Below are positions 8,459-17,094 of a DNA stretch of 64,000 nucleotides, piece after piece (positions within the stretch are counted from its first letter, which is position 1; each line of letters begins with the position of its first letter). Made by a program: the position numbers and the translations under genes. The notes under the pieces were generated by a model. That model worked only from the letters and a program-made list of their open reading frames with translations, was not told the origin of the DNA and searched no databases. The DNA is from a candidate division WOR-3 bacterium (GTDB lineage Bacteria; Hydrothermota; Tepidihabitantia; Tepidihabitantales; Tepidihabitantaceae). The DNA is taken from assembly GCA_013177935.1 (NCBI GenBank), contig JABLXZ010000002.1, forward strand, positions 248,001 to 312,000. Direction: 5' to 3'.

Positions 8459-9171
8459 GTCTGACACTTGTTCTTCTTCTGGTGACCACAACTCCGGTTG
8501 AGTTGTTTAACCGGGCAAACAGCCTTTACGAGGCGGGCAGGTTTGAAGAGGCGGTGGTGGTTTACGACTCAGCGGCGATGTTCATCACAGCACCAGAGGT
8601 TTATTACAACCGGGGCAACGCTCAGTTCAAGTTAGGCAAATTGGGCAGGGCGCTTGCCGACTATCTCCGTGCCTGGGCGCTCAAACCACACGACCCGGAC
8701 ATCACCAATAACATCGGTTTTGTCCGCAACTTCCGGCCCGACAAGAATCCCGGTTCTGAAAGCCCGCTGGTAACGCTGGCGCGTAACATTCTGACGCCGT
8801 TGGACCTATTGACAACCCGTTTTTTTGCCGGGGTTTCGTTTTTCCTGCTGGCGCTCGGTCTCGGGCTTTATCTGGGTACGGGCAAAAGGTTTTTCGGGTA
8901 CGGGGCGGTCGTTCTGGCAATTGGTTTTCTTTACTTTGGGGCGGCAACGCTCGTCTGGAATGGGATTGTGAGCCCGGCAAAGGCGGTTATTGTGGTACCG
9001 GAGGCGGTTTTGCGCTCTGGACCGGGTGAAGAGTACAAGGAGATTGCTGCAGTACACGACGGGCTGGAGGTCAAGATTGTTGAGCGCCGGCCCGGGTTTG
9101 TGCTAATCCAGATTCCGGGCGGTGTGGGCGGCTGGGTTGAAGATAAGGCGGTTGAACAGGTTTTTGAGTAG
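8455..9171 (+). CDS. batE: BatE-like protein: TPR, membrane helices and SH3-type domain
   Basis: 238 aa from the ATG that overlaps the batD stop. A hydrophobic N-terminus is followed by two TPR units (about 12-90), two membrane helices (about 119-138 and 145-168) and a C-terminal bacterial SH3-like domain (about 180-235) with the typical LRSGPGEEYKEI stretch. This is the BatE arrangement and it ends the operon. The SH3 domain points to a cell-wall or periplasmic contact; its orientation is inferred, not shown. Confidence 0.85.
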   Translation: MSLTLVLLLVTTTPVELFNRANSLYEAGRFEEAVVVYDSAAMFITAPEVYYNRGNAQFKLGKLGRALADYLRAWALKPHDPDITNNIGFVRNFRPDKNPGSESPLVTLARNILTPLDLLTTRFFAGVSFFLLALGLGLYLGTGKRFFGYGAVVLAIGFLYFGAATLVWNGIVSPAKAVIVVPEAVLRSGPGEEYKEIAAVHDGLEVKIVERRPGFVLIQIPGGVGGWVEDKAVEQVFE

Positions 9172-9186
9172 TTGGGCGGGCGTCAG

Positions 9187-9245
9187 GGATGAAGTAGAAG
9201 CGGTACCCCCCTTTTTTTCCCGCCATCAAAGGGTGGGCAGAAAAG
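9187..9245 (+). repeat. Single dyad repeat between convergent genes
   Basis: GAAGTAGAAGCGG, then CCCCCCTTTTTTTCCCGCC and ATCAAAGGGTGGG. The 5' flank AAGTAGAAGCGG is shared with the copy at 2583-2594, so the repeat unit extends beyond the dyad itself. It could act as a terminator for batE, but no T-run follows. Confidence 0.65.
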
Positions 9246-9283
9246 GAGAAAGAAGTAGCAGAGTGGTGGGAAAAGGTCTTTGC

Positions 9284-9805
9284 TTAGGGTGTTGGTGTTA
9301 ACCGCTGATATTTTTTGCCCAGCTGGTAGTAACCTTCGGCGACCTTTTTGAGCCAGTCGATTTCTGCCGGTTTGAGTTCCCGTTTGACCTGAGCCGGAAC
9401 TCCGGCAACAAGGGTGCCCGGTGGTACAACAAAATCTTCTTTGACCAGACTACCCGCGGCAACGATTGAGTTTTTGCCGATTTTTGCACGGTTGAGGATG
9501 ACCGCACCCATTCCAATCATCGCCTCGTCCTCAACTGTGCAGCCGTGAACAATTGCTCGATGGCCCACAGTTACCCGGGTGCCAAGCACAACCGGCGGTT
9601 CGGCTTCATCGCAGTGGATGACGGTTAAGTCCTGGATGTTGGTCATTGCGCCGATCACAACGCGGTTGACATCAGCCCGAATCAAAACGCCGAACCAAAT
9701 AGTCGCACCGGTCTGGATTTCGCAGTCGCCGATGATGACCGCATTGGGCGCCACAAACACATCCGGGGCAATTTGCGGCTGTTTGCCGTGAAAGTTGAAT
9801 AGCAT
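9284..9805 (-). CDS. Gamma-carbonic-anhydrase-like left-handed beta-helix protein
   Basis: 173 aa, the usual length of the YrdA/PaaY/CaiE branch. Hexapeptide repeats fill residues 10-130, including IWFGVLIRADVNRVVIG and the metal-site histidines in VIHCDE (about 70) and VGHRAIVHGC (about 87-95). The family binds a metal ion at subunit interfaces; some members are carbonic anhydrases and others transferases or of unknown role, so activity is not assured. A close-set promoter upstream makes ATG 9805 the likely start. Confidence 0.85.
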   Translation of the reverse strand: MLFNFHGKQPQIAPDVFVAPNAVIIGDCEIQTGATIWFGVLIRADVNRVVIGAMTNIQDLTVIHCDEAEPPVVLGTRVTVGHRAIVHGCTVEDEAMIGMGAVILNRAKIGKNSIVAAGSLVKEDFVVPPGTLVAGVPAQVKRELKPAEIDWLKKVAEGYYQLGKKYQRLTPTP

Positions 9806-9811
9806 ATTTTA

Positions 9812-9839
9812 ACGATAAAGACGATTTGCGGTCGGTCAA
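9812..9839 (-). promoter_or_regulatory. Promoter for the beta-helix protein gene (leaderless type)
   Basis: Minus strand TTGACC (9834-9839), 16-base spacer, TATCGT (9812-9817), then six bases to the ATG. No Shine-Dalgarno is present. Confidence 0.5.
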
Positions 9840-9853
9840 CTTTTTCGTCCGGT

Positions 9854-9883
9854 TTGACAGAGGGCGTAATTGGTGGATAAACT
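9854..9883 (+). promoter_or_regulatory. Promoter for the ribokinase-type gene (leaderless type)
   Basis: A perfect TTGACA (9854-9859) precedes GATAAA (9876-9881, spacer 16) or TAAACT (9878-9883, spacer 18). The ATG at 9891 lies 7-9 bases downstream. The -10 overlaps the upstream TTG/GTG codons, ruling them out as starts if this promoter is used. Confidence 0.55.
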
Positions 9884-9890
9884 TAACATT

Positions 9891-10826
9891 ATGAAAAATG
9901 AGCGGGCAAAGATTTGCGTCGTCGGCTCGTTTATGACCGATTTGGTTTTTCGGGTCAAGCGGTTGCCCAAGACCGGGGAGTCGATGGCAGGCGATGGGTT
10001 CGGACTTTTCCTTGGCGGCAAAGGGTTCAATCAGGCGCTTGCGGCACACCGGCTCGGTGCCGAGGTGGTGATGGTGGGCAAGGTGGGTAAGGACTACTTT
10101 GGCGAGTTGTTTCTGAAAAAGATGAAGGAGGAGGGGATGAGAACCGATTTTGTGGCGGTGGACCCGGAGGCGCATACCGGCGTTGCCTGCCCGATGGTTG
10201 ACAGCGCGGGGCAGAATGCGATTATCGGCGTTGCCGGTGCCAACCTCCGGCTGGAAGAGGAACAGGTGGCGATGGCAAAAGAGGAAATTGAGAGGGCAGA
10301 TGCGCTGATGCTGCAGTTTGAGATTCCCTATCGGGTTTCGTTTCAGGCGGCAACATTCGCCCGTAATTCCGGGGGGTTGGTATTTCTTGACCCGGCGCCG
10401 TTTCACAAGATTGAGCTGCCAATCCGGGAACCGGTGGATTACATCGTGCCCAACGAGATTGAAGCGGCAGAACTGGCGGGCGGAATGGCGATTGATGATT
10501 GGGCGGCGCTTGAACTGAAGTCCGGACGCCGCGCGGTAATTATTTCGGTTGGTGCGGATGGCGCGCTGGTTTACGATGAAAAGGGCAAGCGGCGGTTTGC
10601 GCCGTTTAAGGTTGATGTGGTGGATTCGACCGGCGCGGGTGATGCGTTTCGTGCCGGGCTGGTGGTGAGCCTTGCCGAAGGCCGGAGTCTGGATGAGGCG
10701 GTGCGGTTTGCCAATGCCTGCGGCGCGATTGCCTGCACGGTTCTTGGTGCCGAGCCTTCGATGCCAAGAAGGGAACAGGTGGAACTTTTGCTCAAGGAAC
10801 AGGAGGGTGGTTATGCTCTTGATTGA
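9891..10826 (+). CDS. rbsK: Ribokinase-type PfkB sugar kinase
   Basis: 311 aa. It has the PfkB family N-terminal glycine motif (GGKGFNQALAAHRLGAEV, about 43-60) and the C-terminal ATP/anion-hole motif DSTGAGDAF with its catalytic Asp (about 248-256). The layout is closest to ribokinase, which phosphorylates ribose at O5 before entry into the pentose phosphate pathway, but related adenosine, fructose and pseudouridine kinases share the fold. The overlap with a transaldolase gene fits pentose use. ATG 9891 is preferred over TTG 9870 because the promoter overlaps the latter. Confidence 0.8.
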   Translation: MKNERAKICVVGSFMTDLVFRVKRLPKTGESMAGDGFGLFLGGKGFNQALAAHRLGAEVVMVGKVGKDYFGELFLKKMKEEGMRTDFVAVDPEAHTGVACPMVDSAGQNAIIGVAGANLRLEEEQVAMAKEEIERADALMLQFEIPYRVSFQAATFARNSGGLVFLDPAPFHKIELPIREPVDYIVPNEIEAAELAGGMAIDDWAALELKSGRRAVIISVGADGALVYDEKGKRRFAPFKVDVVDSTGAGDAFRAGLVVSLAEGRSLDEAVRFANACGAIACTVLGAEPSMPRREQVELLLKEQEGGYALD

Positions 10827-11448
10827 CAGCGCAAATATCAGTGAGGTAGAACGGGCACTAAAACTGGGATTTGTGCGGGGGTGTACGACCAATCCAATTC
10901 TGCTGTCAAAGGTGCCAGATGCGCCTGAAGCGGTGATTGAGAGGCTGTGCCAGATTGTGCCCGGTCCGGTGTTTTATCAGTTGACCGGCAGAACCGAGGC
11001 GGAAAAGGAGCAGGAGGCAAGGAAATTTTACCAGATTGCACCGGACAAAATTGTGTTGAAGATTCCGGCGACAACCGAAAATCTGGCGCTGGTCACGCGG
11101 CTCACACCGGAAATCCCCTGTGCCGCGACCGCGGTGTTCAGCGGTTATCAGACGCTTCTGGCGATTGAAGCCGGTTGCAGTTATATCATCCCCTATGTCA
11201 ATCGGGCAACAAGGCTTTTGGGCGATGGGATAAAACTGGTTGCGGAGCTGGCAGCGGTGATTCAGGCGACCGGAAAACCGGTAGAGCTGGTTGCTGCCAG
11301 TGTCAAGTCACCAGAAGAGGCGGTGCGGGCTTTTATCGCGGGTGCACACCATCTGACCCTGCCCTTAGAGGTACTGCTGGCGCTGGGCAATCATCCCCTA
11401 TCTGATGAGGCGATAGCAGAGTTTCAAAAGGCAGTGGATAGCAGATAA
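10813..11448 (+). CDS. Small transaldolase family protein (copy 1)
   Basis: 211 aa, the size of the short transaldolase / fructose-6-phosphate aldolase (FSA) subfamily. The opening MLLIDSANISEVERAL and CTTNPILL are typical, and the Schiff-base lysine lies in VLKIPAT (about residue 82). The ATG sits inside the last codons of the kinase gene (14-base overlap) behind GGAGGG, so expression is coupled. It is only distantly similar to the second transaldolase at 34234. The family includes both true transaldolases and F6P aldolases, and sequence by eye does not decide between them. Confidence 0.85.
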   Translation: MLLIDSANISEVERALKLGFVRGCTTNPILLSKVPDAPEAVIERLCQIVPGPVFYQLTGRTEAEKEQEARKFYQIAPDKIVLKIPATTENLALVTRLTPEIPCAATAVFSGYQTLLAIEAGCSYIIPYVNRATRLLGDGIKLVAELAAVIQATGKPVELVAASVKSPEEAVRAFIAGAHHLTLPLEVLLALGNHPLSDEAIAEFQKAVDSR

Positions 11449-11477
11449 CCAATCACCGGGCGAGGATACGGCAGGAG

Positions 11478-11650
11478 TTTTACCCTCCCCTTTTTCCCCT
11501 CCCGTAAATGGAGGGGAAACGGTAGGAGCTCCCATTAAGGGATTGATAACAGTTCCTATCAAAGAAGTGGTAGTAGTTCCCGTTAAGGTAGTGGTAGGAT
11601 GTTCCGTTAAAGAAGTGGGAGGAGTTTCCATTAAAGAAGGGGAAGGCGGT
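11478..11650 (+). repeat. Dyad-repeat array with exact 24-bp period
   Basis: The core ACCCTCCCCTTTTTCCCC, then TCCCGTAAATGGAGGGGAAA is followed by units whose TTAA/TCAA loop recurs at 11535, 11559, 11583, 11607 and 11631, exactly 24 bp apart. Linkers read GTGGTAGTAG or GTGGTAGGAT. It lies downstream of the transaldolase. Confidence 0.8.
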
Positions 11651-11953
11651 ATTGAAGATTGGGAGATGTCAACCGGCAGGGCGGCAAAGTATGGATTATT
11701 AAGAAAATAAATACAGGTGGGTATCGAAGAACACCGGTACAGTTAGAGGTCAGGGTGTCAGAAACAGTCCCGGGAAGGGGTCAGGGGGCCGTCTCCTATA
11801 CGGTTAACCTGTGGACTGATAAAGAGTTAGAAGAAAGGGCGTTAATTTTTTCTCATACCGGGGTCTAATAGGTGATAGCGGTGGTCCGATGCAAAAATTG
11901 GGTGCCGGGTTTATTGTAACGCGGGCAGGCGTAGAGGGTTGGTGGTAAAGATG
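11651..11953. other. Intergenic stretch without a convincing gene
   Basis: A 69-codon frame (11659-11868, TTG start, + strand) is open but lacks a Shine-Dalgarno and resembles no family I know. It may be chance or a gene remnant. No terminator hairpin or RNA gene was recognised here. Confidence 0.4.
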
Positions 11954-11982
11954 TTGACATTCCGCAACAGAGTAAATAGAAT
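11954..11982 (+). promoter_or_regulatory. Strong sigma70-like promoter for the GT4/GH130 pair
   Basis: A perfect TTGACA (11954-11959), 17-base spacer and TAGAAT (11977-11982), giving a leader of about 37 bases before the ATG at 12026, with GAGG at 12013-12016. Unlike many promoters here it makes a normal leadered transcript. Confidence 0.75.
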
Positions 11983-12025
11983 GTATATTCAATGAGAGCA
12001 GGAAAAGGGTTTGAGGTTAACGGCG

Positions 12026-14287
12026 ATGCGCGGTCCATATCTGTTTAAGAAGATAGCGTTTATCGGCACCTATCTGCCGCGAAAGTGCGGTATTGCGACG
12101 TTTACTTCGGACCTTTACCATTCAATAATTCAGGAGGCGCCAGAGTTGAATGGGCTGGTCGTGGCGCTGAATGATACGCCGGAGGGCTACCCTTATCCTG
12201 AAGAGGTGAAGTTCGAGGTTGCCCAGAACAATCAGGACTATTACCGGCAATTGGCGGAATTTCTAAATATGACCCGGGTTGATTTGACCTGTCTGCAGCA
12301 TGAGTACGGGATATTTGGCGGACCCGCGGGTGGGCATATTTTGGTCACACTGCGCCGTTTGCGGATGCCGATTGTCACCACCCTGCACACGGTGCTTGCC
12401 GAGCCCAGTGAGCAGCAGCGCCAGGTTCTGGAGGAGATTTGCCGGGTTTCGGAACGGGTGGTGGTGATGAGTGAGCGGGCGGTGCGGTTTTTGAAAGAGA
12501 TTTACCAGGTGCCGGAGAAAAAGATTGATTTTATCCATCACGGGATTCCGGATATGCCGTTTGTTGACCCGAACTACTACAAGGATTTGTTCGGGGTTGA
12601 AGGCCGGCGCGTGATTCTCACCTTCGGGCTTCTGTCACCCAACAAGGGGATTGAGTATATGATTGACGCCCTGCCGGCGATTGCCGCCCGGTTTCCCGAT
12701 GTGGTGTACATTGTGCTTGGTGTTACCCATCCCCATGTGAAGCGGGAGCAGGGTGAGGAGTACCGGTTGCGGTTGCAACGCCGGGCGCGCGAGCAGGGGG
12801 TTGACCGAAATTTAATCTTTTACAATCAGTTTGTGACACTGGATGAGCTGTGCCAGTTTCTCGGTGCCGCCGACATCTATGTTACGCCCTATCTCAATCC
12901 GGCGCAGATAGTGTCCGGCACCCTTGCCTATTCAATGGGGGTTGGTAAGGCGGTGGTGTCAACCCCTTACTGGTATGCTGAGGAGATGTTAGCCGAAGGC
13001 AGGGGCAGGCTGGTGCCGTTTCGGGATGCCAGGGCGCTGGCAGACACGATTGTTGAGCTGTTTGAGAACGAGACCGAGCGCCATATGATGCGCAAGCGGG
13101 CTTACGCCTTTGGCCGGATGATGGTCTGGAAGGAGGTTGCCCGTGGCTATCTGAACTCATTTCAGCGAGCCGCAGAGGAACGGATGCGGGCGCCGCTGGC
13201 AGTGGTACCAGTACAGGGCAGTGCTGACCCGCTGGACATCGACCTGCCGGAGTTAAACCTGAATCACCTGTTAACCCTGACCGACGACACCGGCATCCTG
13301 CAGCACGCGCGGCGCACCGTGCCCAATCTTGCCGAAGGTTACACAACCGACGACAACGCCCGGGCGCTTTTGATGGTGCTAAGGGCGCAGGAGGTCGATA
13401 CGGACAAGCCCTTTCTCAATCGACTGGTCCGGCGCTATCTGGCGTTTATCGATTTTGCATTTAACCGGGACAATGGGAGGTTTCGGAATTTTCTGACCTA
13501 TGAGCGGCGCTGGGCAGAAGAGGCGGGTTCAGAAGACAGTCAGGGCCGGGCGCTCTGGGCACTGGGTTATGCGGTAAGTTCGGCAACTGAGGATGGTGTT
13601 GTGGCACTGGCGATGAATCTGTTCGCCTCAGGCTTACCCGCGGTTGAGCTTTTTACCAGCCCCCGTGCCTGGGCTTACACCCTGCTCGGGCTGTGTGCCT
13701 ATAGCCGGCGTTTCCCCGGGGACAGTAATGCGCGGCGGTTTCGGGAGTTTCTTGCCGAACGGCTGCTCGACTTATACAAGAGAAATGCGACCGAGGATTG
13801 GCGCTGGTTTGAGTCGGGCCTTGCCTATGCGAACGCCCGGTTGAGCGAAGCGCTGATTGTGGCGGGCCGGGAACTGGGGAAAAAGGAGATGGTTGATGCC
13901 GGGCTGGACTCTTTGCGCTGGTTGATGGCGGTACAGACTGCAGAGCAGGGGCACTTTGTCCCGGTTGCCCATACCGGCTGGCATCGGGGAACAGCGCGGC
14001 TGCGGTTTGACCAGCAGCCGATTGAGGCGGAGTGCACGGTGGAGGCGTGCTATCAGGCGTTTTTAAGCACCCGGGATGCAAAGTGGCGGGAGGAGATGCG
14101 TCGGGCGTTTGAGTGGTATCTGGGGCGTAACGACCTCGGCTTACCGGTTTACGATTACACGACCGGCGGCTGCCACGATGGGCTGCATCCTGATGGGGTC
14201 AATGGTAATGAAGGTGCCGAGGCGACGCTGTCGTTTATCGGTGCCCTGTTGACAATGCGGCAGGCACAGGCGACGGAGGAGAGTTGA
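12026..14287 (+). CDS. GT4 glycosyltransferase with large C-terminal alpha-helical domain
   Basis: 753 aa from ATG 12026, which has GAGG nine bases upstream; an in-frame TTG lies five codons earlier. Residues about 10-380 form a GT-B fold, family 4 glycosyltransferase: RKCGIATFTSDLY near the N-terminus, LTFGLLSPNKGIEYMIDAL for the donor domain start, and a DIYVTPYLNP...SGTLAYSMG donor site. Residues about 400-750 look like an (alpha/alpha) toroid (DDTGILQHA, TTDDNARALL, WFESGLAYANARLSEAL), a fold seen in glycoside hydrolases. The stop overlaps the GH130 start. Such GT4-toroid/GH130 pairs suggest synthesis and turnover of a mannose-containing glycan; substrate unknown. Confidence 0.8.
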   Translation: MRGPYLFKKIAFIGTYLPRKCGIATFTSDLYHSIIQEAPELNGLVVALNDTPEGYPYPEEVKFEVAQNNQDYYRQLAEFLNMTRVDLTCLQHEYGIFGGPAGGHILVTLRRLRMPIVTTLHTVLAEPSEQQRQVLEEICRVSERVVVMSERAVRFLKEIYQVPEKKIDFIHHGIPDMPFVDPNYYKDLFGVEGRRVILTFGLLSPNKGIEYMIDALPAIAARFPDVVYIVLGVTHPHVKREQGEEYRLRLQRRAREQGVDRNLIFYNQFVTLDELCQFLGAADIYVTPYLNPAQIVSGTLAYSMGVGKAVVSTPYWYAEEMLAEGRGRLVPFRDARALADTIVELFENETERHMMRKRAYAFGRMMVWKEVARGYLNSFQRAAEERMRAPLAVVPVQGSADPLDIDLPELNLNHLLTLTDDTGILQHARRTVPNLAEGYTTDDNARALLMVLRAQEVDTDKPFLNRLVRRYLAFIDFAFNRDNGRFRNFLTYERRWAEEAGSEDSQGRALWALGYAVSSATEDGVVALAMNLFASGLPAVELFTSPRAWAYTLLGLCAYSRRFPGDSNARRFREFLAERLLDLYKRNATEDWRWFESGLAYANARLSEALIVAGRELGKKEMVDAGLDSLRWLMAVQTAEQGHFVPVAHTGWHRGTARLRFDQQPIEAECTVEACYQAFLSTRDAKWREEMRRAFEWYLGRNDLGLPVYDYTTGGCHDGLHPDGVNGNEGAEATLSFIGALLTMRQAQATEES

Positions 14288-15273
14288 GGCACATTGAGCA
14301 GGACCGGCAGTTGTTACTCCGGCGCTGGGAGAAGAATCCAATACTGACCGCCGCGGACTGGCCCTATACGGTGAACACCGTGTTCAATCCGGGCGCAGTG
14401 CTGCTGCCCGATGGCACAACCCTGCTTCTGTGCCGGGTTGAGGACCGGCGCGGGATTTCGCACTTATGTGTTGCCCGTTCCGCCAACGGTATTGACAACT
14501 GGGAGATTGAACCGGAGCCCAGTTTTGCGCCCGACCCGAGCCGATTTCCAGAGGAGTTGTGGGGAGTTGAAGACCCGCGCATCACCTATGTCGAGGAACT
14601 GGGAAAGTATGCCATTACCTATACCGCCTACTCGCGAGCCGGTCCAGCGGTGGCGCTGGCGCTGACCCGGGACTTCAAGGAGTACGAGCGGCTGGGTGTG
14701 GTGATGCCACCAGCGGACAAAGATGCGGCACTATTGCCCCGGCGGTTCAATGGCTACTGGTTGATGGTGCACCGACCAACAACATCGCTCGGTGCCCACA
14801 TTTACATCTCCCAGTCGCCCGATTTGATTCACTGGGGCCGACATCATCTGGTGATTCCGGCGCGGCAGGGTGCCTGGTGGGATGCCAGTCGAGTTGGGCT
14901 GGCAACACCACCGATGGAAACACCGCAGGGCTGGCTGATTTTTTACCACGGGGTCAAAGATACACCGAGCGGTTCAATTTACCGGGTTGGTCTGGCGCTA
15001 CTGGACTTAGAGCAACCCTGGCGCTGTGTGCGGCGGGGCAGTGAATGGATATTCGGTCCGGTGAAGCCTTACGAACGGATGGGCGATGTGTCAAGTGTTG
15101 TCTTTCCCTGTGGCGCGGTACTGGAGCCGGATGGTGATACCCTGCGGGTTTACTATGGCGCCGCGGACACCTCAATCTGTCTTGCCACGGCGAGTCTCAA
15201 AGAGTTACTGGACTGGCTGGAGGCGCACACCTCAGAAACCTGTGAGATGCCGGGCGAGCGGATGATTACTTAA
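14284..15273 (+). CDS. GH130 family glycoside phosphorylase/hydrolase
   Basis: 329 aa with a TTG start in a TTGA overlap with the preceding stop; no closer ATG fits. The five-bladed propeller features of GH130 are visible: NPGAVLLPDG near 37, GVEDPRITYVEE near 97-108, and late WIFGPVKPYER and VFPCGAVLEPDG segments. Known GH130 enzymes phosphorolyse beta-mannosides such as mannosyl-glucose or beta-1,4-mannobiose, and some hydrolyse them. There is no signal peptide, so a cytoplasmic enzyme is expected. Coupling to the GT4 gene links it to the same glycan. Its end overlaps the convergent next gene by eight bases. Confidence 0.88.
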   Translation: MRHIEQDRQLLLRRWEKNPILTAADWPYTVNTVFNPGAVLLPDGTTLLLCRVEDRRGISHLCVARSANGIDNWEIEPEPSFAPDPSRFPEELWGVEDPRITYVEELGKYAITYTAYSRAGPAVALALTRDFKEYERLGVVMPPADKDAALLPRRFNGYWLMVHRPTTSLGAHIYISQSPDLIHWGRHHLVIPARQGAWWDASRVGLATPPMETPQGWLIFYHGVKDTPSGSIYRVGLALLDLEQPWRCVRRGSEWIFGPVKPYERMGDVSSVVFPCGAVLEPDGDTLRVYYGAADTSICLATASLKELLDWLEAHTSETCEMPGERMIT

Positions 15274-16258
15274 TAATTTTGGCAAGAGTGCTTTTCCGCC
15301 GGCAGAGGTAGATGTCGGCTTCAATCATATGCGAGGATTCGCCGCCCGAGTAAAAATGGTGGACAAAGTAGAGATTACCCTCGTCGTCAAGGGTAGGTTC
15401 ACCGGCAAATTGGCCCACAATTATCTCAGCCCGCTGCCATTGTCCGGCGGTGTCTTTTCGGCAGCGATAGACGCACGGTCCGACCAAACTGTCATTCCAG
15501 CCGGTGAACCACAACTCGCTGCCATCGGATGACAGAAAGGGCTGGCTTTCATCCCGAGCGCTGTTGACCAGCGGTCCCAGGTTAACTGGTTCGGTCCAGC
15601 CCGAAGAGGTGCGTTCGGAACGGCAGATGTCAAGACCACCGTGAACCTCAGTTTTGCCATAGTACATTGTGCGATGGTCGGCGCTGATGTGGAGTTCACC
15701 GGGCTTGAGTTCTTCATTAATCTGTCGGCCGGCGTTGCGCCAGTTGCCCCATTTGCCATTGCGGCGTGTCGCGAGATACCAGTCAATTTCACCATAATTG
15801 CCGGCCCGGACTGAGGCAAACCACATCGTATCGCCCATTACAAACTGCGCGCCATCAAGCGAAATGTCGTTGTTCAAAACCACGCGCTCCGGCTCGGTCC
15901 AAAGACCATTTTCCAGCCGGCAGTACCACATACCGGTAACGCCGTCCACGATTTGTTTTTCCGCCGGGACCGAGACATCGGGCGTGAAAAAGAAGTAGAA
16001 CTCAGAGCCGTCCGGGGTGATAAAAGGTGAGTCCTCAGCGCCGGCGGTGTTCACCGGTCCGGGCATTGGCACCGGTGGTTCCCATTCGTTAGAGAATAGT
16101 ATTGGAGGAAACGAATCCAGCTCCGGCCGCATCTTTACTGCGCCCGGCGGGATTGTTTCTGCTCGGTCTTTAAGTAATAAGGGTTTTTTGCAAAAGTTTA
16201 TTGTGAGCAGTCCGGAATTGACTACAGCCAGAAGTAGTGTCCAAAGTTTTTTGTTCAC
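15266..16258 (-). CDS. Exported PD40-type beta-propeller protein
   Basis: 330 aa with a GTG start set by a close promoter. The N-terminal MNKKLWTLLLAVVNSGLL is a signal-like helix; a cysteine at about 23 (INFCKK) could be lipidated, though the lipobox is poor. The rest holds several WD40-like/PD40 blades: DSPFITPDGSEFYFFFT, ISADHRTMYYG and SQPFLSSDGSELWFTG. The family is typical of periplasmic or outer-membrane-linked proteins, often of unknown ligand. It is convergent with the GH130 gene. Confidence 0.75.
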   Translation of the reverse strand: MNKKLWTLLLAVVNSGLLTINFCKKPLLLKDRAETIPPGAVKMRPELDSFPPILFSNEWEPPVPMPGPVNTAGAEDSPFITPDGSEFYFFFTPDVSVPAEKQIVDGVTGMWYCRLENGLWTEPERVVLNNDISLDGAQFVMGDTMWFASVRAGNYGEIDWYLATRRNGKWGNWRNAGRQINEELKPGELHISADHRTMYYGKTEVHGGLDICRSERTSSGWTEPVNLGPLVNSARDESQPFLSSDGSELWFTGWNDSLVGPCVYRCRKDTAGQWQRAEIIVGQFAGEPTLDDEGNLYFVHHFYSGGESSHMIEADIYLCRRKSTLAKIIK

Positions 16259-16264
16259 CAGTTG

Positions 16265-16292
16265 ATACTAACCACGCAAACGGTGGTGTCAA
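16265..16292 (-). promoter_or_regulatory. Promoter for the PD40 gene (leaderless, GTG start)
   Basis: Minus strand TTGACA (16287-16292), 16-base spacer, TAGTAT (16265-16270), then six bases to the GTG start codon. No Shine-Dalgarno is present. Confidence 0.55.
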
Positions 16293-16309
16293 ATTGCCGT
16301 TTTAAATAA

Positions 16310-17062
16310 TTAGCGAGAAGGGTCTTCGGGTGGCGGGCCCTTTTTCAGGGCGGCGAGTTTTGCTGACTGATGGGCGGACTGTTCTGCCTGGCGCCGGGTG
16401 AGTTCAAAGAATACTACCCAGACAAGGACCGAGAATACAATGAGGCTGCCGATAAGGAGCGGGCGCTGGGCAAGGGTGACAACAACAAAGTCGTAGATGC
16501 CGTGGGCACAGATTGCCAAAAAGAGCCCGAAGAGACCAAGGAGATTCGCTCTAGTCTCGGTTGGGGCAAACTTTGCCTCACCAAGGAAGTAACCCATTAA
16601 GACGCCGTAGAAGGCGTGGCTGGGAACCGCCAGTAGGGCGCGCATTACGCCGGTGCGAATGGGCCCGGTAGCGGTGGTGCCGAATATGTAAAGGATGTTT
16701 TCAAGGGTGGCAAAACCGAGCGCCACCGCCGTGGAATAGAGGATACCATCATAGGGTTCGTCAAACTCGGGCCGGTGATAGCAGTAGAAACGGACAACAA
16801 AGAACTTCCAGAACTCCTCTACCAGCCCGGCAATGAGAAAGGCGCCGAGAAAGATTTTGGTAATGGTTAAAGGCGGAGTAAACCAACCGGTGAGACGCTG
16901 AATAAGGGAAGATGTGGCGGATGCCGGCAGGGTTACAATTGCGCCGAGCAGGAAGGCGATAAAGATGGGGCCAAAGGGCTCTTTTTTGTATTTGTCCCGG
17001 AAATAGAAAAATAGCATCAGGGCGATACCGGGGAGAATCGCCAGAATCAGCAGCCAGACCAT
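16310..17062 (-). CDS. PrsW-type intramembrane metalloprotease
   Basis: 250 aa with about eight hydrophobic segments. The family motifs are visible: GLVEEFWKF (about 78-86, the paired glutamates), the PSHAFYG histidine (about 147-153) and CAHGIYDF (about 184-191), likely metal ligands and active-site residues. PrsW cleaves an anti-sigma factor in Bacillus; other members of this CPBP-related group have unknown substrates. No anti-sigma factor gene is nearby. The tail (about 225-250) is polar and probably cytoplasmic. Confidence 0.85.
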   Translation of the reverse strand: MVWLLILAILPGIALMLFFYFRDKYKKEPFGPIFIAFLLGAIVTLPASATSSLIQRLTGWFTPPLTITKIFLGAFLIAGLVEEFWKFFVVRFYCYHRPEFDEPYDGILYSTAVALGFATLENILYIFGTTATGPIRTGVMRALLAVPSHAFYGVLMGYFLGEAKFAPTETRANLLGLFGLFLAICAHGIYDFVVVTLAQRPLLIGSLIVFSVLVWVVFFELTRRQAEQSAHQSAKLAALKKGPPPEDPSR

Positions 17063-17094
17063 TGAAAGTTATTTTCTCCGGGGTGATTGGTAAG

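Noticed and set aside
9870-9890. TTG 9870 as start of the ribokinase-type gene
   Set aside because: It lies within the spacer and next to the -10 of a good promoter, upstream of the expected transcript start.
11478-11650. CRISPR array
   Set aside because: Units are degenerate, the whole unit repeats without unique spacers of constant length, and no cas gene is near.
11659-11868. 69-residue reading frame
   Set aside because: TTG start without Shine-Dalgarno, no recognised relatives, and it runs from the edge of a repeat array; kept only as a remark in the gap entry.
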